Below are positions 34,310 to 41,545 of a stretch of 64,000 nucleotides of DNA, piece after piece; the stretch's first letter is position 1; the number at the start of each line of letters is the position of its first letter. Where the stretch lies: assembly GCF_900114015.1 (NCBI RefSeq), contig NZ_FORN01000021.1, forward strand, positions 23,268-87,267, in the 5' to 3' direction. The notes under the pieces were generated by a model. That model saw only the letters and a list, made by a program, of their open reading frames with translations, ran no database searches and was not told where the DNA came from. This DNA is from Caulobacter sp. UNC279MFTsu5.1. Its GTDB lineage: Bacteria; Pseudomonadota; Alphaproteobacteria; Caulobacterales; Caulobacteraceae. The translations under genes were made by a program, and so were the position numbers.

Positions 34310-34328
34310 CCTCTCCCGTTGGGAGAGG
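34310..34328. terminator. bidirectional terminator hairpin
   Basis: CCTCTCCC (34310-34317), GTT, GGGAGAGG (34321-34328) lies in the 22-bp gap between the Nudix stop and the stop of the convergent gene. It is the smallest form of the C-rich/G-rich palindrome seen elsewhere in the window. Confidence 0.55.
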
Positions 34329-34329
34329 G

Positions 34330-34665
34330 CTATTTCGCCAGCAGCGCCTTGGCCTTCTCCGGCGCGACCTGGTCGAAGATCATCCGCAGGTGCTGGTCCT
34401 TGGCGTGGTCGTTGTGCAGGTCCCAGGCCAGGGAGACCGGCAGGCGCAGGCGGCGACCGTCGGCCAGCTTGGCGACCAGCACCCGCCAGGAGAAGCCGTC
34501 GCCGGGGTCGCCCAGCGGGTCCTTGAACTCCAGCGGCGCGGGATCGCGCAGACGAAACAGGCGGCCCTCGTGCGCCGTGAACCAGGCCAGGTCGGCCTGG
34601 GCGACCGGATCGGCGCGGGACGGGTCGGCCGTCGCCACCAGCTTGCCCACCAGATTGTTGGCCAT
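34330..34665 (-). CDS. hypothetical protein (111 aa)
   Basis: A 111-residue soluble protein with a clear GGAGG ribosome-binding site before the ATG at 34665. Recognisable stretches are ADLAWFTAHEGRLFRLRDPA, DGFSWRVLVAKLADGRRLRL and HAKDQHLRMIFDQVAPEKA. It is beta-rich in the middle and helical at the end. I do not know the family or its function. It is divergent from the GIY-YIG gene across an AT-rich regulatory region, so it could share the TACCCGG-containing control region. Confidence 0.65.
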   Translation of the reverse strand: MANNLVGKLVATADPSRADPVAQADLAWFTAHEGRLFRLRDPAPLEFKDPLGDPGDGFSWRVLVAKLADGRRLRLPVSLAWDLHNDHAKDQHLRMIFDQVAPEKAKALLAK

Positions 34666-34740
34666 GTCGAGCCTCCTGCCTTGATCCTGGGGTCTCTACC
34701 GCCTTTGGCCCGTCCTCGCCATCGACCCTTTCGATAAATA

Positions 34741-34777
34741 TACCCGGATAATATTGACTCCATAAAATACCCGGGTA
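34741..34777 (+). promoter_or_regulatory. tandem TACCCGG operator in an AT-rich promoter
   Basis: TACCCGGATA (34741-34750) and the perfect palindrome TACCCGGGTA (34768-34777) are spaced 27 bp centre to centre. A TTGACT (34754-34759) that could be a -35 box lies between them, and a GANTC methylation site (GACTC, 34756-34760) overlaps it. The stretch is strikingly AT-rich for this genome and ends 12 bp before the GIY-YIG ATG. Confidence 0.5.
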
Positions 34778-34788
34778 AAAAGCCGCCC

Positions 34789-35136
34789 ATGGAAACGACG
34801 AACAACCGGCGCGCCCTGGTGCGCGATTACAAGGACCGCGCGGTCCAGGCGGGGATCTATGCCGTGCGCTGCGCGACGACCGGCGAGGTCTGGATCGGTG
34901 GCACGCCCGACCTGTCGACCCGCCAGAACGGCGTCTGGTTCGCCCTGCGCACCGGCGGCCACACCAGCCCGACCCTGCAACAGGCCTGGAACGCCCACGG
35001 CGAGGCGGCCTTCGGCTTCGAGGTGCTGGAGGTCCTCGACGACAAGGGGCTGGAGCGGTTGGGCCGGGCCTCGCTGCTGGTCGAGCGCCGCGAACACTGG
35101 CGCGCGACCCTGCACGCCGAGGGGCTGCGGCGATGA
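34789..35136 (+). CDS. GIY-YIG nuclease family protein
   Basis: A 115-residue single-domain GIY-YIG protein. The signature is degenerate: GIYAVRC takes the place of GIY and WIGGTPDLSTR the place of YIG, and R45-like, N (RQNGVWFALRTGGH) and a C-terminal Glu (EVLEVLDDKGLE) follow at the usual spacing. Many bacterial members act as small endonucleases, but the missing second Tyr leaves activity open. It is coupled to the next gene by ATGA. The operator-like TACCCGG pair lies directly upstream. Confidence 0.72.
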   Translation: METTNNRRALVRDYKDRAVQAGIYAVRCATTGEVWIGGTPDLSTRQNGVWFALRTGGHTSPTLQQAWNAHGEAAFGFEVLEVLDDKGLERLGRASLLVERREHWRATLHAEGLRR

Positions 35137-35732
35137 GCGGTCCAATGGCGCCCTATGTGGTGTTCGAGGGCGAGCGGCGGATCGCGGCCGGTCCCAAGCT
35201 GGACGTGGCGATGGCCGCCCAGGCCCGCCTGGCCGAAGCGCCAGAAGCTTCACTGCTGATCTTCGACTCCGAGGGGCGCCAGGTGGATTTCGACCTGCGC
35301 GGCGGGCCGTGGGACATCGCGTTGCGGCTAGGGGAGGGCGAGACCGTCCCGCGCGGCCGCGGCCGGCCCAAGCTGGGCGTCACGGCCCGCGAGGTGACCC
35401 TGCTGCCGCGCCACTGGGAGTGGCTGGGCGCCCAGCCGGGCGGGGCGTCGGTCGCCCTGCGCAAGCTGGTCGAGGCCGCTCGCCGCGAGAGCGAGGGGCC
35501 CGACCGCCGCCGCGCCGCCCGCGACGCCGCCTACCGCTTCGCCTCGGCCATGGCCGGCGACCGCCCGGGCTTCGAGGCCATGAGCCGGGCGCTGTTCGCG
35601 GGCGACTCGGCGGGATTCGAGGCGCGGATCGTCGAATGGCCGAGCGATGTCGCCGAGCATCTGCGAGGGTTGGCGGCGGAAGCCTTTACGGAAACCCTCT
35701 CCCATGGGGAGAGGGAGGGACCCGCCGCGTAG
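35133..35732 (+). CDS. DUF2239 family protein
   Basis: A 199-residue protein of the DUF2239 family. Hallmarks are LLIFDSEGRQVDFDLRG, GRGRPKLGVTAREVTLLPRHWEWL and GGASVALRKLVEAAR, then RDAAYRFASAMAGDRPGFEAMSRALFAGD. The AT-hook-like GRGRPK and the HTH-like segment suggest nucleic-acid binding, which is inference. The last residues (ETLSHGEREGPAA) are encoded by the left arm of the palindromic repeat at 35693-35864, so the native C-terminus has probably been replaced. It overlaps the GIY-YIG gene (ATGA), forming a two-gene operon. Confidence 0.82.
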   Translation: MSGPMAPYVVFEGERRIAAGPKLDVAMAAQARLAEAPEASLLIFDSEGRQVDFDLRGGPWDIALRLGEGETVPRGRGRPKLGVTAREVTLLPRHWEWLGAQPGGASVALRKLVEAARRESEGPDRRRAARDAAYRFASAMAGDRPGFEAMSRALFAGDSAGFEARIVEWPSDVAEHLRGLAAEAFTETLSHGEREGPAA

Positions 35733-35864
35733 CGGTGGGAGGGTGAGGGGGTTCCGAGGTTGTCGGCGCGCCGGCGGAGCATCGTGTGAAAACGGTGAGG
35801 GCGTAATCCCTCACCCTCCCACGACTTCGTCGCGGGCCCCTCCCTCTCCCGCCGGGAGAGGGTT
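35693..35864. repeat. long palindromic repeat (copy at DUF2239/ThuA)
   Basis: The outer arms AACCCTCTCCC (35693) and GGGAGAGGGTT (ending 35864) enclose nested arms GGTGGGAGGGTGAGGG and CCCTCACCCTCCCAC. The element begins inside the DUF2239 gene and ends exactly at the ThuA stop codon (CTA, 35865-35867). It belongs to the same class as those at 27260 and 50061. Confidence 0.8.
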
Positions 35865-36932
35865 CTATCTAGCTCCGCCCTTGGCCAGCACGTCCGCCAG
35901 CACCGCCTTGTAGGCCGTGTCGAACGGGGCGCGGTCGCTGTCGGGCTTGGCCGGATAGACCGTGCGCAGGTCGGCGATGCGCTGGGCGGTCGCCGTCTGC
36001 CAGGCCGGGTCCATCTTCAGCAGGCGGCCGATGATCGCCTTGTCGTCGCGGCCGGCGGGAGCCGGCTCGTAGGCCAGCAGCGCCTTCACCTGCCACAGGA
36101 ACTGGCGCAGCGTGTCGGGGCTGGCCCCGCCGTCGGTGCGCCGACCCGTCCATTTGACCGCCTCGACGATCTGCTTGCGGAAGCGCGGATCGTCCCAGGT
36201 CGAGGGCGTGTGGCCCAGGTTGGTGAAGAACAGCCGGCCCTGGCCGATCTGGCGCGCCCAGGCGACCGGCACGGCGTAGGGCCGCTTCAGCGGCGTGCCG
36301 GCGAAGTCCAGCATCTGCAGCACGCGCACCCTGGCCGGGTCGAAGTCGCTGTGCTGGTAGATCTCCTCGGCGTAGTCGAAGCTAACCGGCCACATGCCGA
36401 CCAGGGCCCGGTCAGGGTCCAGGGTCTCGACGCGGATCGGCGTGCCTTGCGTCCACGGGTGGCCGGCGAACTTGCCGTTGATGAAGCGGGTGTAGGTCTC
36501 GCCGGGGCCGTCATAGGGCCAGCCGGTGTCGGTGGCGCTGTGGATGCCGACGAAGCCCAGCTTGCCGGCCGACACCCGCTGCTGCACCGCGGTCCAGGCC
36601 TGCGGCGACAGGGGCAGGGCGCCGGTGGTGTAGAACACCAGCACGTCGACGGTCGCCAGCCGTTCCGGCGTGATCTCGCGGGCGTCCTGGGTGACCTCGG
36701 CGGTGAAGGCGCCGCTGTCCCGACCGATGGCCTGCATCGCCGTCTCCGACAGAGCCAGGCCGCCGCCCTCCGGCCGGGCGACCGGCGCGTGCTTCCAGCC
36801 GACCGACTGGTCCAGATAGAGCACCCGCAGCGGCGCCGGCTTGGCCAGGGCGGGAGCGGCGGCCAGGGCCGCGAACGCGACCAGGGGGGCGACCAGCAGG
36901 AGGGGGAGGATGCGACGCAGGGAGGAGAGCAT
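35865..36932 (-). CDS. secreted ThuA-domain protein
   Basis: A 355-residue protein with a signal peptide (RILPLLLVAPLVAFAALAAA) and a ThuA (trehalose-utilisation-like, glutamine-amidotransferase-like) fold: LRVLYLDQSVGWKHAPVARP, VLVFYTTGALPLSPQAW, GFVGIHSATDTGWPYDG and GRLFFTNLGHTPSTWDD. Such proteins are common in sugar catabolism regions; the activity is unproven. It ends at the edge of a long repeat and is 6 bp downstream of the VOC gene on the same strand, so the two probably form an operon. Confidence 0.85.
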   Translation of the reverse strand: MLSSLRRILPLLLVAPLVAFAALAAAPALAKPAPLRVLYLDQSVGWKHAPVARPEGGGLALSETAMQAIGRDSGAFTAEVTQDAREITPERLATVDVLVFYTTGALPLSPQAWTAVQQRVSAGKLGFVGIHSATDTGWPYDGPGETYTRFINGKFAGHPWTQGTPIRVETLDPDRALVGMWPVSFDYAEEIYQHSDFDPARVRVLQMLDFAGTPLKRPYAVPVAWARQIGQGRLFFTNLGHTPSTWDDPRFRKQIVEAVKWTGRRTDGGASPDTLRQFLWQVKALLAYEPAPAGRDDKAIIGRLLKMDPAWQTATAQRIADLRTVYPAKPDSDRAPFDTAYKAVLADVLAKGGAR

Positions 36933-36938
36933 GGAGGA

Positions 36939-37334
36939 TCAGGCCTTGGTCTTGGGCTGCAGCAGGTCCCAGCGGTTGCCGTAGAGGTCTTCGAACACCG
37001 CCACGCTGCCATAGGCCTCGTGGCGGGGCGCCTCGAGGAACTTCACCCCGGCGGCGCTCAGCCGGGCGTGGTCGGCCTCGAAGGCGTCGGTGTGCAGGAA
37101 CAGCCAGACCCGGCCGCCGCCCTGGCCGCCGATCATCGCCTTCTGCTGGTCGTCGCTGGCCTTGGCCAGCAGGAACCGCGTGCCGACCGCGCCCGGCGCG
37201 ACCACCACCCAGCGCTTGCCGCCGCCCAGCTCGCTGTCCTCGACCAGGGAAAACCCCATCTTGCCGACATAGAAGGCCAGGGCTTCATCGTAATCGCGGA
37301 CGAGCAGGGACAGGAGGGCGAGGTGCTGGGCCAT
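36939..37334 (-). CDS. VOC (glyoxalase-like) family protein
   Basis: A 131-residue vicinal-oxygen-chelate protein with two beta-alpha-beta-beta-beta modules: HLALLSLLVRDYDEALAFYV then GKMGFSLVED, and GRVWLFLHTDAFEADHARLS, ending AVFEDLYGNRWDLLQP. His at residue 3-4 and Glu near the end are the usual metal ligands. The substrate is unknown. It heads a two-gene unit with the ThuA gene. Confidence 0.87.
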   Translation of the reverse strand: MAQHLALLSLLVRDYDEALAFYVGKMGFSLVEDSELGGGKRWVVVAPGAVGTRFLLAKASDDQQKAMIGGQGGGRVWLFLHTDAFEADHARLSAAGVKFLEAPRHEAYGSVAVFEDLYGNRWDLLQPKTKA

Positions 37335-37466
37335 GGCGACTCACTCGGTGATAGTCTTGCTTAGCACGCCGACGCGACACGTGATCTGCGGGCGGTCCGT
37401 CCCGGAGCATCGCCCGGCGCGCGATTGAAGCATACTGCCCGGGCCGCCCCTTCTGGAGAAGCCGCC

Positions 37467-37979
37467 ATGCTCCCGCGTTCGCCCTTCGCTCCAGCCGTCG
37501 TGCTGGCCTTGGCCCTGACGGCCGGACCTGCGGCGGCCCAAGGTCCCGACAGCCAGGTGACGCCCGTCGAGGCCGCCGACCTGCCGCCGGCCGTGGTCGC
37601 GGTGGTCACCGCCGCCGCGCCGGGCCTAAAGATCAAGGCGGCCGAGCTGAAGCACCGCGCGGATCGCCGCTACTACGACGTCGAGGGCGCGTTGCCGGAC
37701 GGCGGCGAGATCGAGTTCGATCTGCTGGAAACCGGCGGCCGGTGGAAGATCGTCGAGACGCAGCGCGACATCGCCTGGACCGCCACGCCCCAGCCGGTGC
37801 GCGACGCCGCCGTCAAGGCCGCCCCTAAGATCGCGCCGGTCCGGGTGATCGAGAGCACCCAGGACGACGGCGCGGTGATCTACGAGCTGTTCGCCGAGGG
37901 CCAGCCCAAGGCGCCGGCCCTGGAGGTCAGCTGGACGGGCGGCAAGGCCAGGGTGCTGACCGAGGCCTGGCCGCACTAG
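37467..37979 (+). CDS. secreted PepSY-like protein
   Basis: A 170-residue periplasmic protein with a Sec signal peptide (SPFAPAVVLALALTAGPAAA). It has two related beta-sheet modules: AVVAVVTAAAPGLKIKAAEL then DRRYYDVEGALPDGGEIEFD, and AVKAAPKIAPVRVIESTQDD followed by VIYELFAEG. This is the PepSY-like (BLIP-fold) arrangement found in putative peptidase inhibitors and sensors. TGGAGAA precedes the ATG at 37467. It converges on the SDR gene with a 12-bp gap. Confidence 0.7.
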   Translation: MLPRSPFAPAVVLALALTAGPAAAQGPDSQVTPVEAADLPPAVVAVVTAAAPGLKIKAAELKHRADRRYYDVEGALPDGGEIEFDLLETGGRWKIVETQRDIAWTATPQPVRDAAVKAAPKIAPVRVIESTQDDGAVIYELFAEGQPKAPALEVSWTGGKARVLTEAWPH

Positions 37980-37991
37980 GGGCGTCCGATC

Positions 37992-38996
37992 TCATCCCCC
38001 GCTGTACCCGCCGATGATCGGCAGCACCTCGCCGGTGATGTAGCTGGACGTCTGGGGCGAGGCCAGGAACACGTAGGCGGGGGCGATCTCCTCGGGCTGG
38101 GCCGGGCGTTTCATCGGCGTCTTGGCGCCGAACTGGGCCACCTGAGGGCCTAGCTTGTCGGCCGGGTTCAGGGGCGTCCAGACCGGCCCCGGGGCCACGG
38201 CGTTGACCCGGACGCCCTTGTCGACCAGGTGGGCGGCCAGCGAGCGGGTGAAGGCGTGGATGCCGCCCTTGGTCAGGGAGTAGTCCAGCAGGTCCTTGTT
38301 GCCGAGCATGCCGGTGACCGAGCCGGTGTTGATGATCGCCCCGCCCGGCGGAATGACCTTCACCGCCGCCTGGGCCATGTGGAAATAGCCGTAGAGGTTG
38401 GTCTTCAGCGTGCGGTCGAGGTGCTCGGCGGTCAGGTCCTCGAAGTCCAGAACGTGCTCCTGGAAGGCGGCGTTGTTGACCAGGATGTCCAGCTTGCCCA
38501 GTTCCTCGACGGTGCGCTGGACGGCGGCCCGGGCGTAGGCGGGGTCGGCGACGTCGCCGGGCAGCAGGATGGCGCGGCGGCCTTCCCGCTCGACGGCGGC
38601 GCGGGTTTCGGCCGCGTCCAGCTCCTCGTCGAGATAGGCGATGGCGACGTCGGCCCCCTCGCGGGCGAACAGCACCGCCACGGCCCGGCCGATGCCGCTG
38701 TCGGCCCCGGTGATCAGGGCGACCTTGCCCTCCAGCTTGCCCGAGCCCTTGTAGAACGGGGCGTCGTACATCGGGGCCGGATCGAGCCTGGCCTCGATCC
38801 CCGGCTTGGCCTGGTGCTGCTCGGGGAAGGGCGGGGCGGGGTAGGGACGGGCCCCGGCCTGCATGGCGGGGCTTTGCTTTTCCTCGTCCTTGAATGAGCG
38901 TTTCTCCTTGGCGTCCAGCGGGGCCTGGATGTCGCGCTCGGCCTGGGACGCGCGCTCGGCGGCGGGTTCGAATTGCGGGGTTTCGACGTCGGGCAT
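37992..38996 (-). CDS. SDR family oxidoreductase (glucose/ribitol dehydrogenase-like)
   Basis: A 334-residue short-chain dehydrogenase. The Rossmann motif GADSGIGRAVAVLFAREG starts about residue 96. NNAA, the catalytic Ser in INTGSVTG and Y-x-x-x-K in DYSLTKGGIHAF follow, then NAVAPGPVWTPL. The 85-residue Pro/Gln-rich N-terminal extension (with ERASQAERDIQAPLDAKEKR) is typical of the stress-induced YhdF/YhxC/GsiB-associated subgroup in alphaproteobacteria. AGGAGGT lies 5 bp before the ATG at 38996. Its general-stress role is inferred from the family. Confidence 0.88.
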   Translation of the reverse strand: MPDVETPQFEPAAERASQAERDIQAPLDAKEKRSFKDEEKQSPAMQAGARPYPAPPFPEQHQAKPGIEARLDPAPMYDAPFYKGSGKLEGKVALITGADSGIGRAVAVLFAREGADVAIAYLDEELDAAETRAAVEREGRRAILLPGDVADPAYARAAVQRTVEELGKLDILVNNAAFQEHVLDFEDLTAEHLDRTLKTNLYGYFHMAQAAVKVIPPGGAIINTGSVTGMLGNKDLLDYSLTKGGIHAFTRSLAAHLVDKGVRVNAVAPGPVWTPLNPADKLGPQVAQFGAKTPMKRPAQPEEIAPAYVFLASPQTSSYITGEVLPIIGGYSGG

Positions 38997-39128
38997 GGCG
39001 GACCTCCTGCGGCTGGAGACGGCGAAACCGGCGGGCGGCGGGGATGTTCCAAGCACAACCATCGGAAGCGGGGTTGCCCAAAGCGTGAGCATCGGTCACC
39101 TTCCCGGCCTCTTTGAAAGGCCCAACCG

Positions 39129-40505
39129 ATGTCGCGTTCCGCGGCCGCGCCGGCTCCCCGCCCTGGGAAGCCGCACGGCGTCATTGTCTCCGATCTGATC
39201 GAACTGCTGCGCCTGGCCGGGCCCGTGGTGCTGTCGCGCCTGGGCATCATGGTCATGGGCCTGACCGACGCCATCGTCGTCGGCCACTTCTCGGCCCGGC
39301 AACTGGGCTTCCACGCCATGGCCTGGGCCCCGACCTCGATCTTCGTGACCGTGACGGTCGGCCTGCTGGTCGGGACCCAGGTGATGGGCTCGCGCGCCAT
39401 GGGGGCGGGGCGGCCGCACGAGGCGGGGGCGGTGCTGCGCCGGGGCGTGGTCTACGCCGCCTGGCTGGGCCTGGCGGGCTCGGTGCTGTTGGTCCTGGCG
39501 GGGCCGCCGCTGCTGCACCATGTGGGCATCGAGGCCGCCCTGGCCCGGGGCGCGACCGCGCCGCTGATCGTGTTTTCCCTGTCGCTGACGCCCTACGCGG
39601 TCAGCGTGGCCCTGAGCTTCTGGCTGGAGGGGCTGGGACGGCCCGGCCTGGTCACGGTCAACATGTGGGTCGCCAACCTGGTGAACCTGGCCGTCAACCT
39701 GCTGCTGGTGCCGGGGACGTTCGGCCTGCCGGCCCTGGGCGCGGTGGGCGCGGCCTGGTCGACCTTCGTGGCCCGCAGCGTCTTCGCCCTGATGCTGGCG
39801 GTGGTGATCGTGCGCCTGAAGGACGCCCGGGCCATGGGCGTGTTCGACAAGCCCGCCCGCGACATCGCCGCCGCGAAGGAACAGCGGCGGGTCGGCTACG
39901 GGGCGGGGACCTCGAACCTGTTCGAGGTCTCGGCCTTCGCCGGCATGAGCCTGGTGGCCGGCTGGTTGGGCGGGCTGAACGTGGCCGCCTGGGCGGTGGT
40001 GCTGAACGTGGCGGCGGTGATCTTCATGGTCCCGCTGGGCCTGTCGACCGCCACGGCCGTACAGGTGGGACGGGCCTTTGGCGCGCGCGACTCCAAGGGC
40101 ATGAGCCGGGCGGGCTGGATCGCCTTCGCGGTCACCGCGGTCTTCGCCCTGGTGGTGGCGGTGCTGCTCTATCCGCTGCGCCACCTGGTGGGCGGGGCCT
40201 ATACCAGCGACCCGGCCGCCCTGGCCCTGATCGCCCCGGCCCTGGCCCTGACCTGCCTGTTCCTGGTGCCGGACGCCGTGCAGGTGGTCTGCGCCCAGGC
40301 CCTGCGGGCGCGCGGCGAGGTGTGGATCCCGGCCGGCACCCACATGATCAGCTATGCCCTGATCATGGGCCCCCTGGCCTGGTGGCTGGCCTTGCCGATG
40401 AAGCTGGGCGTGAACGGCATCGTGGTGTCGGTGATCGTCACCAGCTTCGTGGCGGCGGCGTTCCTGCTGGGGCGCTACCGGATGCTGGACGTGAAGGAGC
40501 GGTGA
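39129..40505 (+). CDS. MATE family efflux transporter
   Basis: A 458-residue inner-membrane multidrug/toxin antiporter of the NorM-type MATE family, with about 12 transmembrane helices in two six-helix halves. It begins VSDLIELLRLAGPVVLSRLG. The family's GLTDAIVVGHFSARQLGFHA and GLLVGTQVMGSRAMGAG segments are in the first half, and PLGLSTATAVQVGRAFGARD in the second. It is divergent from the SDR gene and ends in a hairpin shared with the convergent DUF429-like gene. Confidence 0.9.
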   Translation: MSRSAAAPAPRPGKPHGVIVSDLIELLRLAGPVVLSRLGIMVMGLTDAIVVGHFSARQLGFHAMAWAPTSIFVTVTVGLLVGTQVMGSRAMGAGRPHEAGAVLRRGVVYAAWLGLAGSVLLVLAGPPLLHHVGIEAALARGATAPLIVFSLSLTPYAVSVALSFWLEGLGRPGLVTVNMWVANLVNLAVNLLLVPGTFGLPALGAVGAAWSTFVARSVFALMLAVVIVRLKDARAMGVFDKPARDIAAAKEQRRVGYGAGTSNLFEVSAFAGMSLVAGWLGGLNVAAWAVVLNVAAVIFMVPLGLSTATAVQVGRAFGARDSKGMSRAGWIAFAVTAVFALVVAVLLYPLRHLVGGAYTSDPAALALIAPALALTCLFLVPDAVQVVCAQALRARGEVWIPAGTHMISYALIMGPLAWWLALPMKLGVNGIVVSVIVTSFVAAAFLLGRYRMLDVKER

Positions 40506-40511
40506 CCGCTT

Positions 40512-40534
40512 CCTTCTCCCGCAAGGGGAGAAGG
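40512..40534. terminator. bidirectional terminator hairpin
   Basis: CCTTCTCCC (40512-40520), loop GCAA, GGGGAGAAGG (40525-40534) fills the 30-bp gap between the convergent MATE and DUF429-like genes. It has a GNRA-like tetraloop but no T-tract. Confidence 0.55.
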
Positions 40535-40535
40535 A

Positions 40536-41438
40536 TCAGATCCCAGCCCCCAGGATCCAGCCCTCTTCGGTCTGCGCATCGACCACCAGATCCGCCGGCG
40601 CGTCCTTGCTCGGCCCGAACAGGGCGGCCAGCTTGCCGGCCTCGTCCAGCTTGGCGAAGTGCTCGGCCAGGGCGCGCACCTGGGCGGCGTCCTTGATCTC
40701 GCCGGGGGCGGGGACAGCCTTGACCAGCGAGGGGTAGACCTCGGCGATCACCACCTGCACGCCCTCGAGATCCGCCTCGGTCAGGGCCTTGAAGCCGGTC
40801 TCGAACGGCCAGACGCGGACGGCGTCGCCGCGCGCGTCCTTCAGCCGGCGGGCGGCCGGGATGCCGACGATCGCCTGGCCGCCGACCGAGCCGTTGTAGT
40901 AGAGCTTCCAGATCGAGGCCGCGCCCTTGGCGGCCAGGTCCGCGTGACGGAACTCCGGAAGGTCTCCGGGGCCATGCTCGCGGGTGCGCTTGGGCTGCAG
41001 GGTGGTCAGGGCGTCCTTGGGCGGGCAGCCCCAGAACGGGAACGGCCCGCCGGTCAGCCGGCGGTTCAGCTCCGAGCCGACGCCGAAGCGGTTGTTGGTG
41101 TTGTCGGCCTTGTCCTTGACCATCTTGGCCAGCTGGTCCCAGACCGCGCGCCAGGGATGCTCGCCCTTCAGCGCCAGGGCCGCGGTGACGCCGCGGGGGA
41201 AGCCCAGCGGGAAGTCGAAGCCGACCAGGGCCCGCTCGTTGCGCTTCTTCAGATCGTCGAGAATCGTCGCCAGCTTGGCCTCGGCCTCCTGGCGGGTGGG
41301 CGGGTTGAAGCTCTCGAAGGTCAGCCGGAACCGCACGTCGCGCTTCATCACGCCGATCCACACGGAATCCGCCCCCGTGGTCGGCTTGGCCGCCGCGCTC
41401 CAGTCGACGATCACATAGGCGCTGAAGAGGCGCGACAC
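40536..41438 (-). CDS. DUF429-like / RNase H-fold hypothetical protein
   Basis: A 300-residue cytoplasmic protein beginning SAYVIVDWSAAAKPTTGADS, which reads as the first strand of an RNase H-like fold with an Asp (DWSAAAKP). The second conserved Asp is in ALVGFDFPLGFPRG and a third acidic region is in VVIAEVYPSLVK. This resembles DUF429 proteins; relatives are sometimes labelled CbiG, without support from the sequence here. A long middle segment (PFPFWGCPPKDALTTLQPKR) is conserved but unexplained. The function is unknown. Confidence 0.7.
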   Translation of the reverse strand: MSRLFSAYVIVDWSAAAKPTTGADSVWIGVMKRDVRFRLTFESFNPPTRQEAEAKLATILDDLKKRNERALVGFDFPLGFPRGVTAALALKGEHPWRAVWDQLAKMVKDKADNTNNRFGVGSELNRRLTGGPFPFWGCPPKDALTTLQPKRTREHGPGDLPEFRHADLAAKGAASIWKLYYNGSVGGQAIVGIPAARRLKDARGDAVRVWPFETGFKALTEADLEGVQVVIAEVYPSLVKAVPAPGEIKDAAQVRALAEHFAKLDEAGKLAALFGPSKDAPADLVVDAQTEEGWILGAGI

Positions 41439-41545
41439 GGGGGACGCTCCGTTTGGATTGAACGAAGCGCGCTTCTACTCCGGCCGGGCGGAAGCGGCCA
41501 CCCTTAAGCGATGAAAGTCGCGATCGGCGTCCGGCCGACGGGCCT

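Noticed and set aside
40536..41438. Cobalamin biosynthesis protein CbiG
   Set aside because: Relatives carry this label, but the sequence looks like a DUF429/RNase H-type fold and no cobalamin genes adjoin it.
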